Of a stretch of 64,000 bases of DNA, positions 25,740 to 35,657 are shown piece by piece. The stretch's first letter is position 1, and each line of letters starts with the position of its first letter. Under the pieces are notes generated by a model. That model worked only from the letters and a program-made list of their open reading frames with translations, did no database searches and was not told the origin of the DNA. Source of the DNA: Gammaproteobacteria bacterium (GTDB taxonomy: Bacteria > Pseudomonadota > Gammaproteobacteria > Xanthomonadales > SZUA-36); NCBI GenBank assembly GCA_030431095.1, contig JAUIJU010000001.1:1-64000 (forward strand). Direction: 5' to 3'. Made by a program: the position numbers and the translations under genes.

Positions 25740-28619
25740 TCAGGGCGTCACCGGCAAAAACTGGAAGCGGGCCACCTCCGTGGAGTCCGCCGCGTCCTGA
25801 CCCAGGGTCAGCGGGTGGTACTGGTTGGTGAGCCACCAGGGCAACTGGTCGGCGTAGTGGGGGCTCAGGAAGACGCCGCTGCGACCTCCAGGAATGATCT
25901 CTTCACCCACCGGACCGTCCGGTCCGAGTTCCCCGATGAATCGGCGTGCCGGTCCACCGCCGAACATGAATTCGTTCAGGCCGTTGGAGCGGGCGCCGTG
26001 TGCCGACGCGTCGACGGCGCCGCGGCCGCCGGAGCGGGCCAGGCCGGGCAGGTCCGGCGCCAGGTCGGCCAGGCCGCCACCGTTGGGCACGTTGAAGGGG
26101 TCCATGTTCAGCACGTGGTCGAACACGATACGGTGCAACTTGCCCCAACGGTAGTCCTCGAGGTTGGTCGAACCGCCGAACGCCGGTGCGAATTCCTCCG
26201 AGGCCAGCAGGTCCAGCGCGCCGGCCAGGCTGGCCAGAAGGATGGCGTCGCGGCTGTCCGCCGGCGTGGGTGGCTGCGCCATGGGCAGGTTGAAAAAGGG
26301 AATGCCCGAAGCGCCTATGCCCTGGTTCTGCTCGAAAGACTGCAGCAGCCAGGCAAAAGAACGCAGGGCTTCGGTGCTGCCCGGCAGATAGTCCCCCAAT
26401 CCAATCGCCCCCAGCGTGGCGTCGATCGTGTTGCCGATGGCCTGGCCACGCCAGGTCGCGTAGATCGTGGCCGCTACCGAAGCGTCGATCTCTTCCTGGG
26501 ACGGTTCCGGCAGGTCGGTGGCGTCATCGAAGGGGTCATAGCCTTCGGCGATGCCGGTGGGACTGCTGAACTGCCATGCCGCCAGGCGCGACACGGCTTC
26601 GACGATGCGCGGGTCGGCCGCGAACTGGGCGATGCCCGGCCAGGCGCCGTCGGCCGTGGCCCGGTCGAAGGCCTGCACAATGAACGGCGTCAGCAGTTCC
26701 GCATCCAGCCACTGGTGGTTGGACTGCAGCAACGCCATGTCGTCCAGGGTCACGTCGCCGCGTGCCACCAGCGCTTGCAGTTCCCGGTCGATGCGCCCCA
26801 TGCGCAGGGCGGAGTAGCCGGCGTTGAGATAGTACAGGCCGCCGCCCGGGCGCACCTGGTTCAGCGCGTTGTTGTCCAGCGTGTTGCCGACCGGGTCGTT
26901 GTTGGCATTGGCCAGGTAACCCCAGTCGGGGTTCACGGACTGGGGCATTTCTGCCCAGGGAAGGATCTCGAAGGCGGAAATTTGCCCGTCCTGGGGCGCC
27001 ATGCTGGTCAGCCACTCGTGGTTCAGCGCGCCCGAGCCATCGCGAATGAGGAACGGCGGCATGCCGCCAGCGGGCGCCATGTCGTTCTGCAGGTCCGCGC
27101 GCAGGGGCAATTCGCCGGTGGCGTAGTAGCCGATGTTGCCTTCGCGGTCGGCGTAGATGAAATTCTGCGAACCGACGTCGAAATCCTGCAGGGCCGCCTC
27201 GAAATCGTCGATGTTGCGCGCCTGGTTGATCTTGCGGAACGCCGCCAGTTCCAGTGTCGGGCCCCAGCCGATGTACTGCACGCTGAGCCCGAAGTCGCCG
27301 TCGATTTCCACCAGCGGCCCGTTGTTGCGCCGCGGCACGATCACCGTGATGGTGCCGCCGTCGTAAGGCACGTCGGCGCGCGAGACGTTATCTGCTTCGC
27401 CGTCCCCGACGGCGTTCGCGTAATAGCTCTGGAACAACCACTGGACCGGTTCGATCTGGCCCTGGAACAGGGTGTGCGTGGGCAGGCCCAGGCCGTTCAG
27501 CACCAGGGTCTCCTGGTAGGTGTCGGTCACATCCATCGGGTTGGTGGTTGTGCCCCAGCACAGGTCCTGGTTGCAGCCCTGGATGACTCCCGGCGCGCCG
27601 GGAAGACTGACGCCACTCACGGTAAACCCGCCATCGCCGGTCACGATGAGTTGTTCCTCGGTGAAGATAGGCGGCATGCCGAGTGACAGGTGCGGATCGT
27701 TCGCCACCAGGGGCAACCCATTGGCGGTGTGGGTCGCGGACACGGCCCACTCGTTGGACCCGCCGCGGCCTTCCCGCTTCTCCAGGGTCCCCGCCAGCAC
27801 CGGAATGTGCTCGATGCGTTCGCGGTAGCGGCCGGCCAGGCGTGCGGCCGTCTCGGAAACCCGGCCAATTCGCTGCGGTGCGGACCAGGGGACTCGGGCC
27901 GTCTTCGCGCGGCCCGCGCCGCCGCCCTTGCGATTCACCAGTTGCGGGTTGCCGACGCCGCCGATGCCGTCAAGAAATCCGGGTACGGAGACGCGTCCGT
28001 CGATCGGCGCGACGCGATGGGTGTCAACGGCGAACAGCGCGTTGCCGTCGAAGCCGCCGATATCGCCCACGGTCTGGTACGCCAGCGCCTTGATCGTGAA
28101 ATCGATGTCGAGGTCGAATGACAGCTGGAAGGCCAGCGCCTTGCCCACAACCACCGAGTCGATCGGCGTCCAGGCCGGAACCGTGGTCAGTTCCAGCGCG
28201 GTGTACTCCGGTGGCAGGGGGTTGCGGGCCAGCCAGGCGTTGACGCCGTCGGCGTAGGCGCCGAGCCAGGCCTGGGTGTCCGGGTCCAGGGCCGACCACG
28301 TTGCCATGGCGGCGCGGCGCAGCCCCAGCGTGCGCAACTGGATATCGCTGGCGAGCTGGGACGGACCGAACATCTCGGCGGATGTGCCGCTGGCCTGGCG
28401 CCGCGTTGCGTCCATCTGGAAAAAGCGATCCGCCGCGTGCAGGTAGCCCTGGGCGAAGATCACGCCCAGTTCGTCGGATCCCGAAATACTTGGTATGCCG
28501 AGCGCGTCGAGCTGCACGGTAACCGGCGTCGCGACGCCCGGGACCGTGATGTCTTCCTGGGCGGAGGCGGCTTGGTGAATGCCGATCGTGACGAGTAACA
28601 GGGTGAGATATCTGAGCAT
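25740..28619 (-). CDS. Penicillin acylase family Ntn-hydrolase, secreted
   Basis: 959 residues from the ATG at 28617-28619, with AGGA upstream and a signal peptide (about 1-20, ending AASAQ). The N-terminal part gives the alpha chain. Ser288 in GRGGSNEWAVS is the expected autocatalytic cleavage site and N-terminal nucleophile of the beta chain, followed by ANDPHLSLGMP, a family landmark. It hydrolyses amide bonds in the periplasm or outside. Substrates in this family include beta-lactams and acyl-homoserine lactones, but the sequence does not choose between them. It is longer than classical enzymes (about 800-850). It is divergent from the ABC export operon. Confidence 0.88.
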   Translation of the reverse strand: MLRYLTLLLVTIGIHQAASAQEDITVPGVATPVTVQLDALGIPSISGSDELGVIFAQGYLHAADRFFQMDATRRQASGTSAEMFGPSQLASDIQLRTLGLRRAAMATWSALDPDTQAWLGAYADGVNAWLARNPLPPEYTALELTTVPAWTPIDSVVVGKALAFQLSFDLDIDFTIKALAYQTVGDIGGFDGNALFAVDTHRVAPIDGRVSVPGFLDGIGGVGNPQLVNRKGGGAGRAKTARVPWSAPQRIGRVSETAARLAGRYRERIEHIPVLAGTLEKREGRGGSNEWAVSATHTANGLPLVANDPHLSLGMPPIFTEEQLIVTGDGGFTVSGVSLPGAPGVIQGCNQDLCWGTTTNPMDVTDTYQETLVLNGLGLPTHTLFQGQIEPVQWLFQSYYANAVGDGEADNVSRADVPYDGGTITVIVPRRNNGPLVEIDGDFGLSVQYIGWGPTLELAAFRKINQARNIDDFEAALQDFDVGSQNFIYADREGNIGYYATGELPLRADLQNDMAPAGGMPPFLIRDGSGALNHEWLTSMAPQDGQISAFEILPWAEMPQSVNPDWGYLANANNDPVGNTLDNNALNQVRPGGGLYYLNAGYSALRMGRIDRELQALVARGDVTLDDMALLQSNHQWLDAELLTPFIVQAFDRATADGAWPGIAQFAADPRIVEAVSRLAAWQFSSPTGIAEGYDPFDDATDLPEPSQEEIDASVAATIYATWRGQAIGNTIDATLGAIGLGDYLPGSTEALRSFAWLLQSFEQNQGIGASGIPFFNLPMAQPPTPADSRDAILLASLAGALDLLASEEFAPAFGGSTNLEDYRWGKLHRIVFDHVLNMDPFNVPNGGGLADLAPDLPGLARSGGRGAVDASAHGARSNGLNEFMFGGGPARRFIGELGPDGPVGEEIIPGGRSGVFLSPHYADQLPWWLTNQYHPLTLGQDAADSTEVARFQFLPVTP

Positions 28620-28814
28620 GATCGTTCCTGTCTGTTTTTTGAGCCTGCAAGGAGTATAGAACACGTTTCGCTACGATCACGTCGATCGCGGGCGCGGGCC
28701 GAATCGAGTGTGCGCATTCAAACCAAAAGGGGAAAATGGGCGTCGGACCTGGAGAGTCGGCGTAACGAAATGTCGCCGGGGCGCGTCTATGTCGTAACCG
28801 AGGGAGCACGACCA

Positions 28815-30092
28815 TTGAAAATTGCCGACACGTCCGCGCAGGACGTGACCATCGAAAAGGGCTCGAGTCGAACCCGCTGGATGCTTGCCGCCGGGGCCGC
28901 CCTGGTCCTGGTGCTGATCGCCGTATGGGCCGTACCGGCTGTGCAGCGCTGGGCATCGTCCAGCGTCACCGTGCCGCTGGACCGCCTGCGTATCGCCACG
29001 GCCGAGGTGGATGACCTGGTCCGGGACGTTTCGGTACAGGGACGCGTGGTGGCCGCCGTGGCGCCGACACTGTTCGCGCCCGCCGAGGGCATCATCACCC
29101 TGCAGGTCGAGGCCGGCGCCGAGGTGACGCGAGGCCAGGTCCTGGCCGTGCTGGAGAGCCCGGAACTGCAGAATCGTCTGCAGCAGGAGCAGTCCACCCG
29201 GGACAGCCTGGCCGTGGAGCTGGATCGTCAGCGCATCGAGGCCAAGCAGCAGGCCCTGGACAACCAGAGGCAGGTGGACCAGGCCCGGGTGACGCTGACC
29301 GCGGCCGATCGTGAACACCGCCGCGCGGTCTCCGCATCGGAAATCGAGGCCATCAGCCAGGTGGACTTCGAGCGTGCCCGGGACGACCTGGAAACGGCGC
29401 GCCTTTCGCACAAGCACGCCGTCGAGGATGCCGCCCTGGACGACGAGCGTCTCGCTTTCGAACTACAGACCCGCGAGTTGCAACTCGATCGCCAGGCCCT
29501 GCTGGTGCAGGACCTCGAGCGCCAGGTCGCCGACCTGGAAATGAAATCACCGGTCAGCGGCATCGTCGGCAATCTGCTGGTGGACCAGAAAGCCAACGTG
29601 AACCGCAACCAGGCAGTGATGGCCGTGGTCGACCTGACCGCCTTCGAGGTGGAAGCTCAGGTCCCGGAAAGCTACGCCGACGATCTGGGCATCGGCATGC
29701 CGGCGGAGGTGTTGCTGGGCAACCGGCCGTTCGACGGCACGCTGGTGTCCGTGTCGCCGGAAGTGGTGGACAACCAGGTCACGACGCGCGTGCGCTTCGA
29801 AGGCGGTATGCCCCCGGGATTGCGCCAGAACCAGCGTCTGACCACCCGTATCCTCATGGAGACCCGGCAGAACGTATTGACCCTGCCGCGCGGCCAGTTC
29901 CTCGATACCGGTGGCGGCCGCGTGGCCTACGTGCTGGGTGACGACGGCATCGCGCGCCGCGTGCCCATCGAGGTGGGTGCGCGCAGCCTGGCCGCGGTGG
30001 AAATCACGGCCGGCCTGGCCGCCGGCGACCGCGTGGTGGTCTCGTCCATCGACGGCTTCCGCGGCGCGGACACGGTCCGGGTGACCAACTGA
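28815..30092 (+). CDS. HlyD/MacA-type membrane fusion protein of an ABC exporter
   Basis: 425 residues from a TTG at 28815, preferred because AGGGAG lies eight bases upstream; in-frame ATGs further upstream lack this. One membrane helix (about 24-43) precedes a lipoyl half-motif (GIITLQVEAGAEVTRGQVLAVLESPEL) and a long coiled coil (about 117-245). The second lipoyl half contains MKSPVSGIVGNLLVDQKANV, and beta-barrel domains end the protein. It bridges the inner-membrane permeases to an outer-membrane exit duct. First gene of a four-gene operon; the ATPase follows after 40 bp. Confidence 0.88.
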   Translation: MKIADTSAQDVTIEKGSSRTRWMLAAGAALVLVLIAVWAVPAVQRWASSSVTVPLDRLRIATAEVDDLVRDVSVQGRVVAAVAPTLFAPAEGIITLQVEAGAEVTRGQVLAVLESPELQNRLQQEQSTRDSLAVELDRQRIEAKQQALDNQRQVDQARVTLTAADREHRRAVSASEIEAISQVDFERARDDLETARLSHKHAVEDAALDDERLAFELQTRELQLDRQALLVQDLERQVADLEMKSPVSGIVGNLLVDQKANVNRNQAVMAVVDLTAFEVEAQVPESYADDLGIGMPAEVLLGNRPFDGTLVSVSPEVVDNQVTTRVRFEGGMPPGLRQNQRLTTRILMETRQNVLTLPRGQFLDTGGGRVAYVLGDDGIARRVPIEVGARSLAAVEITAGLAAGDRVVVSSIDGFRGADTVRVTN

Positions 30093-30132
30093 ATCCTTTA
30101 CGAACACGCACACGAGAACGCAGGAGACAATC

Positions 30133-30834
<702 letters not shown>

Positions 30835-30843
30835 GGGGGCGAC

Positions 30844-32157
30844 ATGTTCAATTACTACCTGAAACTGGGCTGGCTGAGCCTGCGGGCCAACCCCCTGCTC
30901 AGCCTGCTCATGGTGGCGGCGATCGGCGTCGGCATCGGCGCGTGCATGACCATCCTGACGGTCAACTACACCATGTCGGGCAATCCCATCCCCCACAAGT
31001 CGGACCAGCTGTACCACGTACAGCTCGACAGCTGGGATGCCAATGATCCCGGCGAGGATGGCTACAACCCGCCGGACCAGGTGACCTACAACGACGCCAT
31101 GGCGCTGATGAACGGCGCGCCGGGCTTTCGCCAGGTGGCGAGCAACCGCTCCGGCCTGGTGCTGGAGCCCGAGGGTGATGACGAGCGGCCCTTTTCGGTG
31201 GACGTGCGCAACACCTGGGCGGATTTCTTTCCCATGTTCGATACGCCTTTCCTGTACGGCAGCGGCTGGGACGATACGGCGGACACCACCCGGGAACCGG
31301 TGGTGGTGCTCAGCCGCGAGCTGAACGAACGCGTGTTTGGCGGCGAGGACTCGGTGGGCCGCACGGTGCGCATGAACGGCCTGAATTTCCGCGTGGTCGG
31401 GGTACTCGACGAATGGATGGTGGTGCCCAAGTTCTACGACGTCACCAACGGCCCGTTCAACGAGACCGAGGAAGCCTTCATCCCCTTCAACCTGGCTGTC
31501 GACCAGGAGTTGCCGCGCAACGGCAACACCAACTGCTGGAAACCGCCGGAGGGTGACGGCTTCGAGGCCTTCAAGAACTCCGAGTGCGTGTGGATCCAGT
31601 TCTGGGCGGAACTGCGCGACGAACAGGAGAAAGCCGCGTTCAGCAACTGGCTGGATGCCTACGTGGCCGAGCAGAAGGAACTGGGCCGGTTCCCGCGCCC
31701 CCTGAATAACCGCGTTCTGGCCGTCATGGAATGGATGGAGGACCGACAGGTGGTGGAAGACGATGCCCAGGTCATGCTGGGGCTGTCGTTCCTGTTCCTG
31801 GTGGTCTGCCTGCTCAACACCATCGGCCTGCTGCTGGCCAAGTTCATGCGCAAGACCGGTGACATCAGCGTGCGCCGCGCCCTGGGCGCCCGGCGCAGCG
31901 ACCTGTTTCGCCAGCACATGGTCGAAGCCGGTCTGATCGGCCTGGGCGGCGGCGTGCTCGGCATCGCCCTGACCTGGCTGGGCCTGCGCGGCATCGAGGT
32001 GCTGTTCGGCGAGTTTGTCGAAAACCTGGTCGGCCTGGACTGGGTGATGATGCTCACGGCCGTCGGCCTGGCCATCGTCTCGGCCCTGGTGGCCGGGCTC
32101 TACCCCACCTGGCGCGCGACGCGGATCATGCCCGCCAGCCAGCTCAAGGCGCAGTAG
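30844..32157 (+). CDS. MacB-like ABC permease 1
   Basis: 437 residues: N-terminal helix (about 17-40), a long periplasmic MacB_PCD domain, and a C-terminal FtsX unit of three helices. Its landmark is MRKTGDISVRRALGARRSDLFRQHMVEAGLIGL. It lies nine bases after the ATPase gene and 11 bases before a second, distinct permease, so the exporter is likely a heterodimer. Substrate unknown; related operons handle peptides or antibiotics. Confidence 0.88.
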   Translation: MFNYYLKLGWLSLRANPLLSLLMVAAIGVGIGACMTILTVNYTMSGNPIPHKSDQLYHVQLDSWDANDPGEDGYNPPDQVTYNDAMALMNGAPGFRQVASNRSGLVLEPEGDDERPFSVDVRNTWADFFPMFDTPFLYGSGWDDTADTTREPVVVLSRELNERVFGGEDSVGRTVRMNGLNFRVVGVLDEWMVVPKFYDVTNGPFNETEEAFIPFNLAVDQELPRNGNTNCWKPPEGDGFEAFKNSECVWIQFWAELRDEQEKAAFSNWLDAYVAEQKELGRFPRPLNNRVLAVMEWMEDRQVVEDDAQVMLGLSFLFLVVCLLNTIGLLLAKFMRKTGDISVRRALGARRSDLFRQHMVEAGLIGLGGGVLGIALTWLGLRGIEVLFGEFVENLVGLDWVMMLTAVGLAIVSALVAGLYPTWRATRIMPASQLKAQ

Positions 32158-32168
32158 GAGGACAGACC

Positions 32169-33383
32169 ATGCAATTCGGACCCATCTGGCGTGCCCTGAT
32201 GCGCAACAAGACCGGCGCGATCCTGATCGCTCTGCAGGTGGCGGTGACCATGGCCATCATGGTGAACGCCATTTCCATCATTCAGACCCGCGCCGAGGCC
32301 ATGGCCCGGCCCAGCGGTATCGACGAGCCCAACATCTTTTACATCTCCAGCATCGGCTTCAATGACGCGTTCAACGAACGCGTGGCGGTGGAAGAGGACC
32401 TGGCGGCCCTGCGCGCCATGCCCGGTGTCGTGGACGCCCTGCAGACCAACAGCGTGCCCCTGTCGGGCGGCGGCTGGTCCATGGGGCTGCAGACCGAACC
32501 GGGTGACGACATGGACGGTGTCGGCGTGGCGGTCTACTTTGTCGACGACCATGCCCTGGACACCTACGACCTGGAACTGGTGGCCGGCGAATTCTTCTCG
32601 CCCACCGACATCGAGTGGCGCGAGGGCAGTTCGTCCACCTGGCCCGACCGTACGGTGATCACCGTGGCCATGGCCGAGGCGCTGTTCGGCGAGGACGAGT
32701 GGCGCAGTGGCGTGGGCAAGACCGTCTACATCAACAACAACGAACCCATGACCGTGACCGGCATCATCGATCGCATGCAGGCCGCCTGGAATGGCTGGGA
32801 CGGCGTCGAACGGACCATGCTGGTGCCCCAGCGCACCCTGTTCGGTTCGTCGCGCTACATCATCCGTGCCGAACCCGGCCTGCGCGACGAGTTGATGCCG
32901 CAAGTGGAGGAGATGCTGGCCCAGTCCAACAAGGACCGCATCGTGCGCGGCCTGCGCACCATGGAGGAGACGCGCGAACGCTCCTACCGGGGCGATGCGT
33001 CCATGATCAAGTTGCTGATGTTCACCATCGGACTGCTGTTGCTGATCACGGCGCTGGGTATTGTCGGCCTGGCCAGTTTCAGCGTAAGCCGGCGGACCAA
33101 GCAGATCGGCACCCGCCGGGCGCTGGGTGCGACCCGGGCGGACATTGCCGGCTACTTCATGTCGGAGAACCTGTTGATCAGCGGCATGGGCGTCTTGCTG
33201 GGCGCCGCCCTGACGGTGGGACTCAACATGTGGATGGTGGACGCCTTCGACCTCGACCGCATGGAGGTGTGGCTGGTCCCGGCCGCCATGGGGGTGTTGC
33301 TGGTGGTGGGCCAGCTGGCCGTGTTCGGTCCGGCGCGGCGGGCGTCGTCCGTGCCACCGGCGGTGGCCACGCGCACCGTCTGA
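32169..33383 (+). CDS. MacB-like ABC permease 2
   Basis: 404 residues with the same plan: helix at about 16-36, periplasmic domain to about 275, then an FtsX unit. Its landmark is SFSVSRRTKQIGTRRALGATRADIAGYFMSENLL. It shares little sequence with the neighbouring permease outside the FtsX region. GGAGGAC precedes the ATG. Last gene of the exporter operon; a strong hairpin follows. Confidence 0.88.
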   Translation: MQFGPIWRALMRNKTGAILIALQVAVTMAIMVNAISIIQTRAEAMARPSGIDEPNIFYISSIGFNDAFNERVAVEEDLAALRAMPGVVDALQTNSVPLSGGGWSMGLQTEPGDDMDGVGVAVYFVDDHALDTYDLELVAGEFFSPTDIEWREGSSSTWPDRTVITVAMAEALFGEDEWRSGVGKTVYINNNEPMTVTGIIDRMQAAWNGWDGVERTMLVPQRTLFGSSRYIIRAEPGLRDELMPQVEEMLAQSNKDRIVRGLRTMEETRERSYRGDASMIKLLMFTIGLLLLITALGIVGLASFSVSRRTKQIGTRRALGATRADIAGYFMSENLLISGMGVLLGAALTVGLNMWMVDAFDLDRMEVWLVPAAMGVLLVVGQLAVFGPARRASSVPPAVATRTV

Positions 33384-33394
33384 ACCCTTCGACA

Positions 33395-33416
33395 GGGGTC
33401 GGCGTCAGCCGACCCC
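33395..33416. terminator. Hairpin terminator candidate overlapping a stop codon
   Basis: A perfect 9-bp stem GGGGTCGGC / GCCGACCCC with loop GTCA, 11 bases after the permease stop. The loop and one arm contain the last codons and the TGA (33405-33407) of the convergent sulfotransferase gene, so the same bases code and fold. No clear T-run follows. Confidence 0.55.
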
Positions 33417-34226
33417 GGGGTCAATGCCCTTCAGCGCCATCAGGCGGTAAACCAGGCGCTCGCGGTGGCGCAGATCCACCAGCAGCTTCTCGCTCCAGCC
33501 CGTATCGGCCGTTTCGGGGCCGTAGTCGCTCGAATTGATCCGCGCGCGTTCGCGCAGATCGCCGAGCAGGGATTCGTCGAAACCCTGGCGTGACAGGTAG
33601 TCCGCCAGGTCGTCGTTCAGTCGCCACTGGCGCAGCAGATCGATGTCGGCCAGGTCGTCCATGAACCCGTCACCGTCGAGGTAGGCATCGTCCAGCCGCG
33701 CCAATACTTCCCGTGGATGGCGGCAGAACATGGTGAGCAGGGTAATGGTCATGGGCCCCACCGCAGGCGCCGGTTCACGATCGCCGAGCACGAGCCGTTG
33801 AATTCGGAGCATGTTCATGCGGGTGAATTCTTCCGGATCCAGGTTCGGGAAATTCGGGAATTCCTTGCGCAGCACCTCCAGGGGCAGGGTGTGATTCCGC
33901 CGCCACCAGCCAAAGGCGTAACGCGACCGGTGCCACGACAGGGGGTCACGGATCACCGCGACCACCGGCAGTTTACGGTAGCGTCGCGGGATCTGGCGCC
34001 AGGCGCCGTGCTGGTTGCGGCGTCGTTGAACGCTTTGACCCAGCAGCGGCGGCAACATCACTTCCCGGCAATAGGGGCCACCGGCAAGGCCGAAGGCCTG
34101 CATCAGACGCAAGCGGCGAGGGCGGCGTTCACGTGTCCGGGCGACCACGTCACGAACCACGGTGCGGGCGAAGGTGCTGCCGGTTTTCGGCATGTTCAGC
34201 AATACGAATCGGTGGGTGATCAGCAC
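33405..34226 (-). CDS. Sulfotransferase family protein
   Basis: 273 residues from the GTG at 34224-34226, chosen because GGAAGGG lies seven bases upstream (a GTG five codons earlier lacks one). VLLNMPKTGSTFARTVVRD holds the 5'-phosphosulfate-binding loop (PKTGSTF). VAVIRDPLSWHRSRYAF holds the 3'-phosphate-binding element of PAPS-dependent sulfotransferases. It should transfer sulfate to a carbohydrate hydroxyl. It lies 49 bp downstream of the flippase gene on the same strand and close to a glycosyltransferase-sulfotransferase fusion, which points to a sulfated surface glycan. Confidence 0.8.
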   Translation of the reverse strand: MLITHRFVLLNMPKTGSTFARTVVRDVVARTRERRPRRLRLMQAFGLAGGPYCREVMLPPLLGQSVQRRRNQHGAWRQIPRRYRKLPVVAVIRDPLSWHRSRYAFGWWRRNHTLPLEVLRKEFPNFPNLDPEEFTRMNMLRIQRLVLGDREPAPAVGPMTITLLTMFCRHPREVLARLDDAYLDGDGFMDDLADIDLLRQWRLNDDLADYLSRQGFDESLLGDLRERARINSSDYGPETADTGWSEKLLVDLRHRERLVYRLMALKGIDPGVG

Positions 34227-34275
34227 GTTGCACCCTTCCACGGGGCGGTGCGGGTGCTGGCAGGGATCGCCGTGG

Positions 34276-35568
34276 TCATGACATGGGCCACCGCGACGAC
34301 AACACCGCCCGCAGGGGCCCGATGCGCACGTTCAGCAGACGGCGCACCTGCAGGGCCAACAGCAGATTCCAGCTCACCACGCCGGCAGCGGTCGCAATGG
34401 CGGCGCCTACCAGGCCATGGGACGGAATCAGCAGCAGGCACAGCACCCCATTCACCAGCAGGCCGGTGACGAATCCCGCCAGGGTGCGGCGCTCCAGTCC
34501 CGTCATGTTCAGCAGCAGGGCGACCGAGCCCATGGCCACGTTGACCGACTGGCCCAGCACCAGCAAGCGCAATGCCGGCGTCGCCGCCACGTAGTCCGCC
34601 CCGTACACCCACCGCAGCACCGGCTCGGCGAAGATGAACAGGAGGAGGGCGCCGGGCAGCGCGCCGAGCAGCGACCAGCGCACCATGGTGTCGGAAATGA
34701 TCTGCAGGCGGGCGGAGTCGCCTTCGCGGTGCGCCCGCACGAACAACGGTGCGAACACCAGGTTGACGACCTGCAGGGGCATGGCCACGAACAGGGCCGC
34801 GCGGTCCGCCACGCGGAACAGGGCCGCCGAGGCAGGGTCGGACAGCCATCCCAGCAGCACCACCGCGAGCTGCGCCGAGACCAGGGTGGCAAAGGACAGG
34901 GCGGCGAATGGGGGCAATTCGCGTAGCCATTTGCCCGGCTCCAGTCGGACCGGCGCGGGATGAGGACGTGCCGCACCCAGCCAGAACGCCCGGGCGCAGA
35001 GCAGGGCGATTGCCCAAGACGCCACCATGCTGACCACGGCGGTACCGGGCGTGAGACCCGCGGCCAGCACCAGCGCCGCCAGCAGTAGCGCCTGCATCAA
35101 CGGTTGCACCAGCAGGGCCGGCGTCTGGGCGCGCAGCGGCAGATGCAGGCCTCGCAGGGTGGCGCTGGTCACGTTGGTCAGACCGATCAGCAGCAACAGG
35201 GGCAAGCCGAGCAGAAACAGCCCGGCTTCCGGGTCGGCGGGGACCGACCGGCGCAGGGCCAGGAACAGGATGGCCAGGCCCAGGGCGACGGACAAGACCC
35301 AGCCGGAAGCGGTCCGCAGCAGGCCGCGGATGCGCCCCCAGTCCTGGTCGAGATGAAATCTGGCGGTGTTGCGGACGATCAGGTTGGGCCAGCCGCAGAA
35401 GGCCGGGATCGCCAGCAGCGCCAGGGTGGCGGTAACGAACACGTAGTGACCGAACGGTTCCGGGCCCAGCACCCGCGCCAGCAACACGGATACGGCCAGG
35501 GTTAAAACCAGGGAAACACCCCGCAGGAACACCAGGGCCAGGGTGGAGGCGCGCAGCGAGGAGTTCAC
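34276..35568 (-). CDS. Polysaccharide flippase (Wzx/MATE-like oligosaccharide exporter)
   Basis: 430 residues and about twelve to fourteen membrane helices. The chosen start, GTG at 35566-35568, gives VNSSLRASTLALVFLRGVSL, followed by VSVLLARVLGPEPFGHYVF. This is the typical opening of the oligosaccharide flippase family. No strong ribosome site is visible, so the start is tentative. It would move lipid-linked glycan across the inner membrane. It is divergent from the glycosyltransferase fusion and in the same direction as the sulfotransferase. No polymerase or ligase gene is in the window. Confidence 0.82.
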   Translation of the reverse strand: MNSSLRASTLALVFLRGVSLVLTLAVSVLLARVLGPEPFGHYVFVTATLALLAIPAFCGWPNLIVRNTARFHLDQDWGRIRGLLRTASGWVLSVALGLAILFLALRRSVPADPEAGLFLLGLPLLLLIGLTNVTSATLRGLHLPLRAQTPALLVQPLMQALLLAALVLAAGLTPGTAVVSMVASWAIALLCARAFWLGAARPHPAPVRLEPGKWLRELPPFAALSFATLVSAQLAVVLLGWLSDPASAALFRVADRAALFVAMPLQVVNLVFAPLFVRAHREGDSARLQIISDTMVRWSLLGALPGALLLFIFAEPVLRWVYGADYVAATPALRLLVLGQSVNVAMGSVALLLNMTGLERRTLAGFVTGLLVNGVLCLLLIPSHGLVGAAIATAAGVVSWNLLLALQVRRLLNVRIGPLRAVLSSRWPMS

Positions 35569-35612
35569 CGGGGTGTCGTGGTCCCGGTCCGGAAATCCGC
35601 CCCGCGAGGGGC

Positions 35613-35618
35613 TACAAT
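35613..35618 (+). promoter_or_regulatory. -10-like box upstream of glycosyltransferase fusion gene
   Basis: TACAAT, 39 bases before the ATG at 35658. A GAGGG purine stretch near 35641 may serve as ribosome site, with a spacing longer than usual. No clear -35 was seen. Confidence 0.35.
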
Positions 35619-35657
35619 GCGCGGTTTGCTGCTCTTCATGAGGGTGCGGAACGGCCC

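Noticed and set aside
25815-27686. A 623-codon open frame on the plus strand
   Set aside because: It is antisense to the penicillin acylase gene, lacks a ribosome site, and is composed of the rare-residue mixture produced by GC-rich reverse reading.
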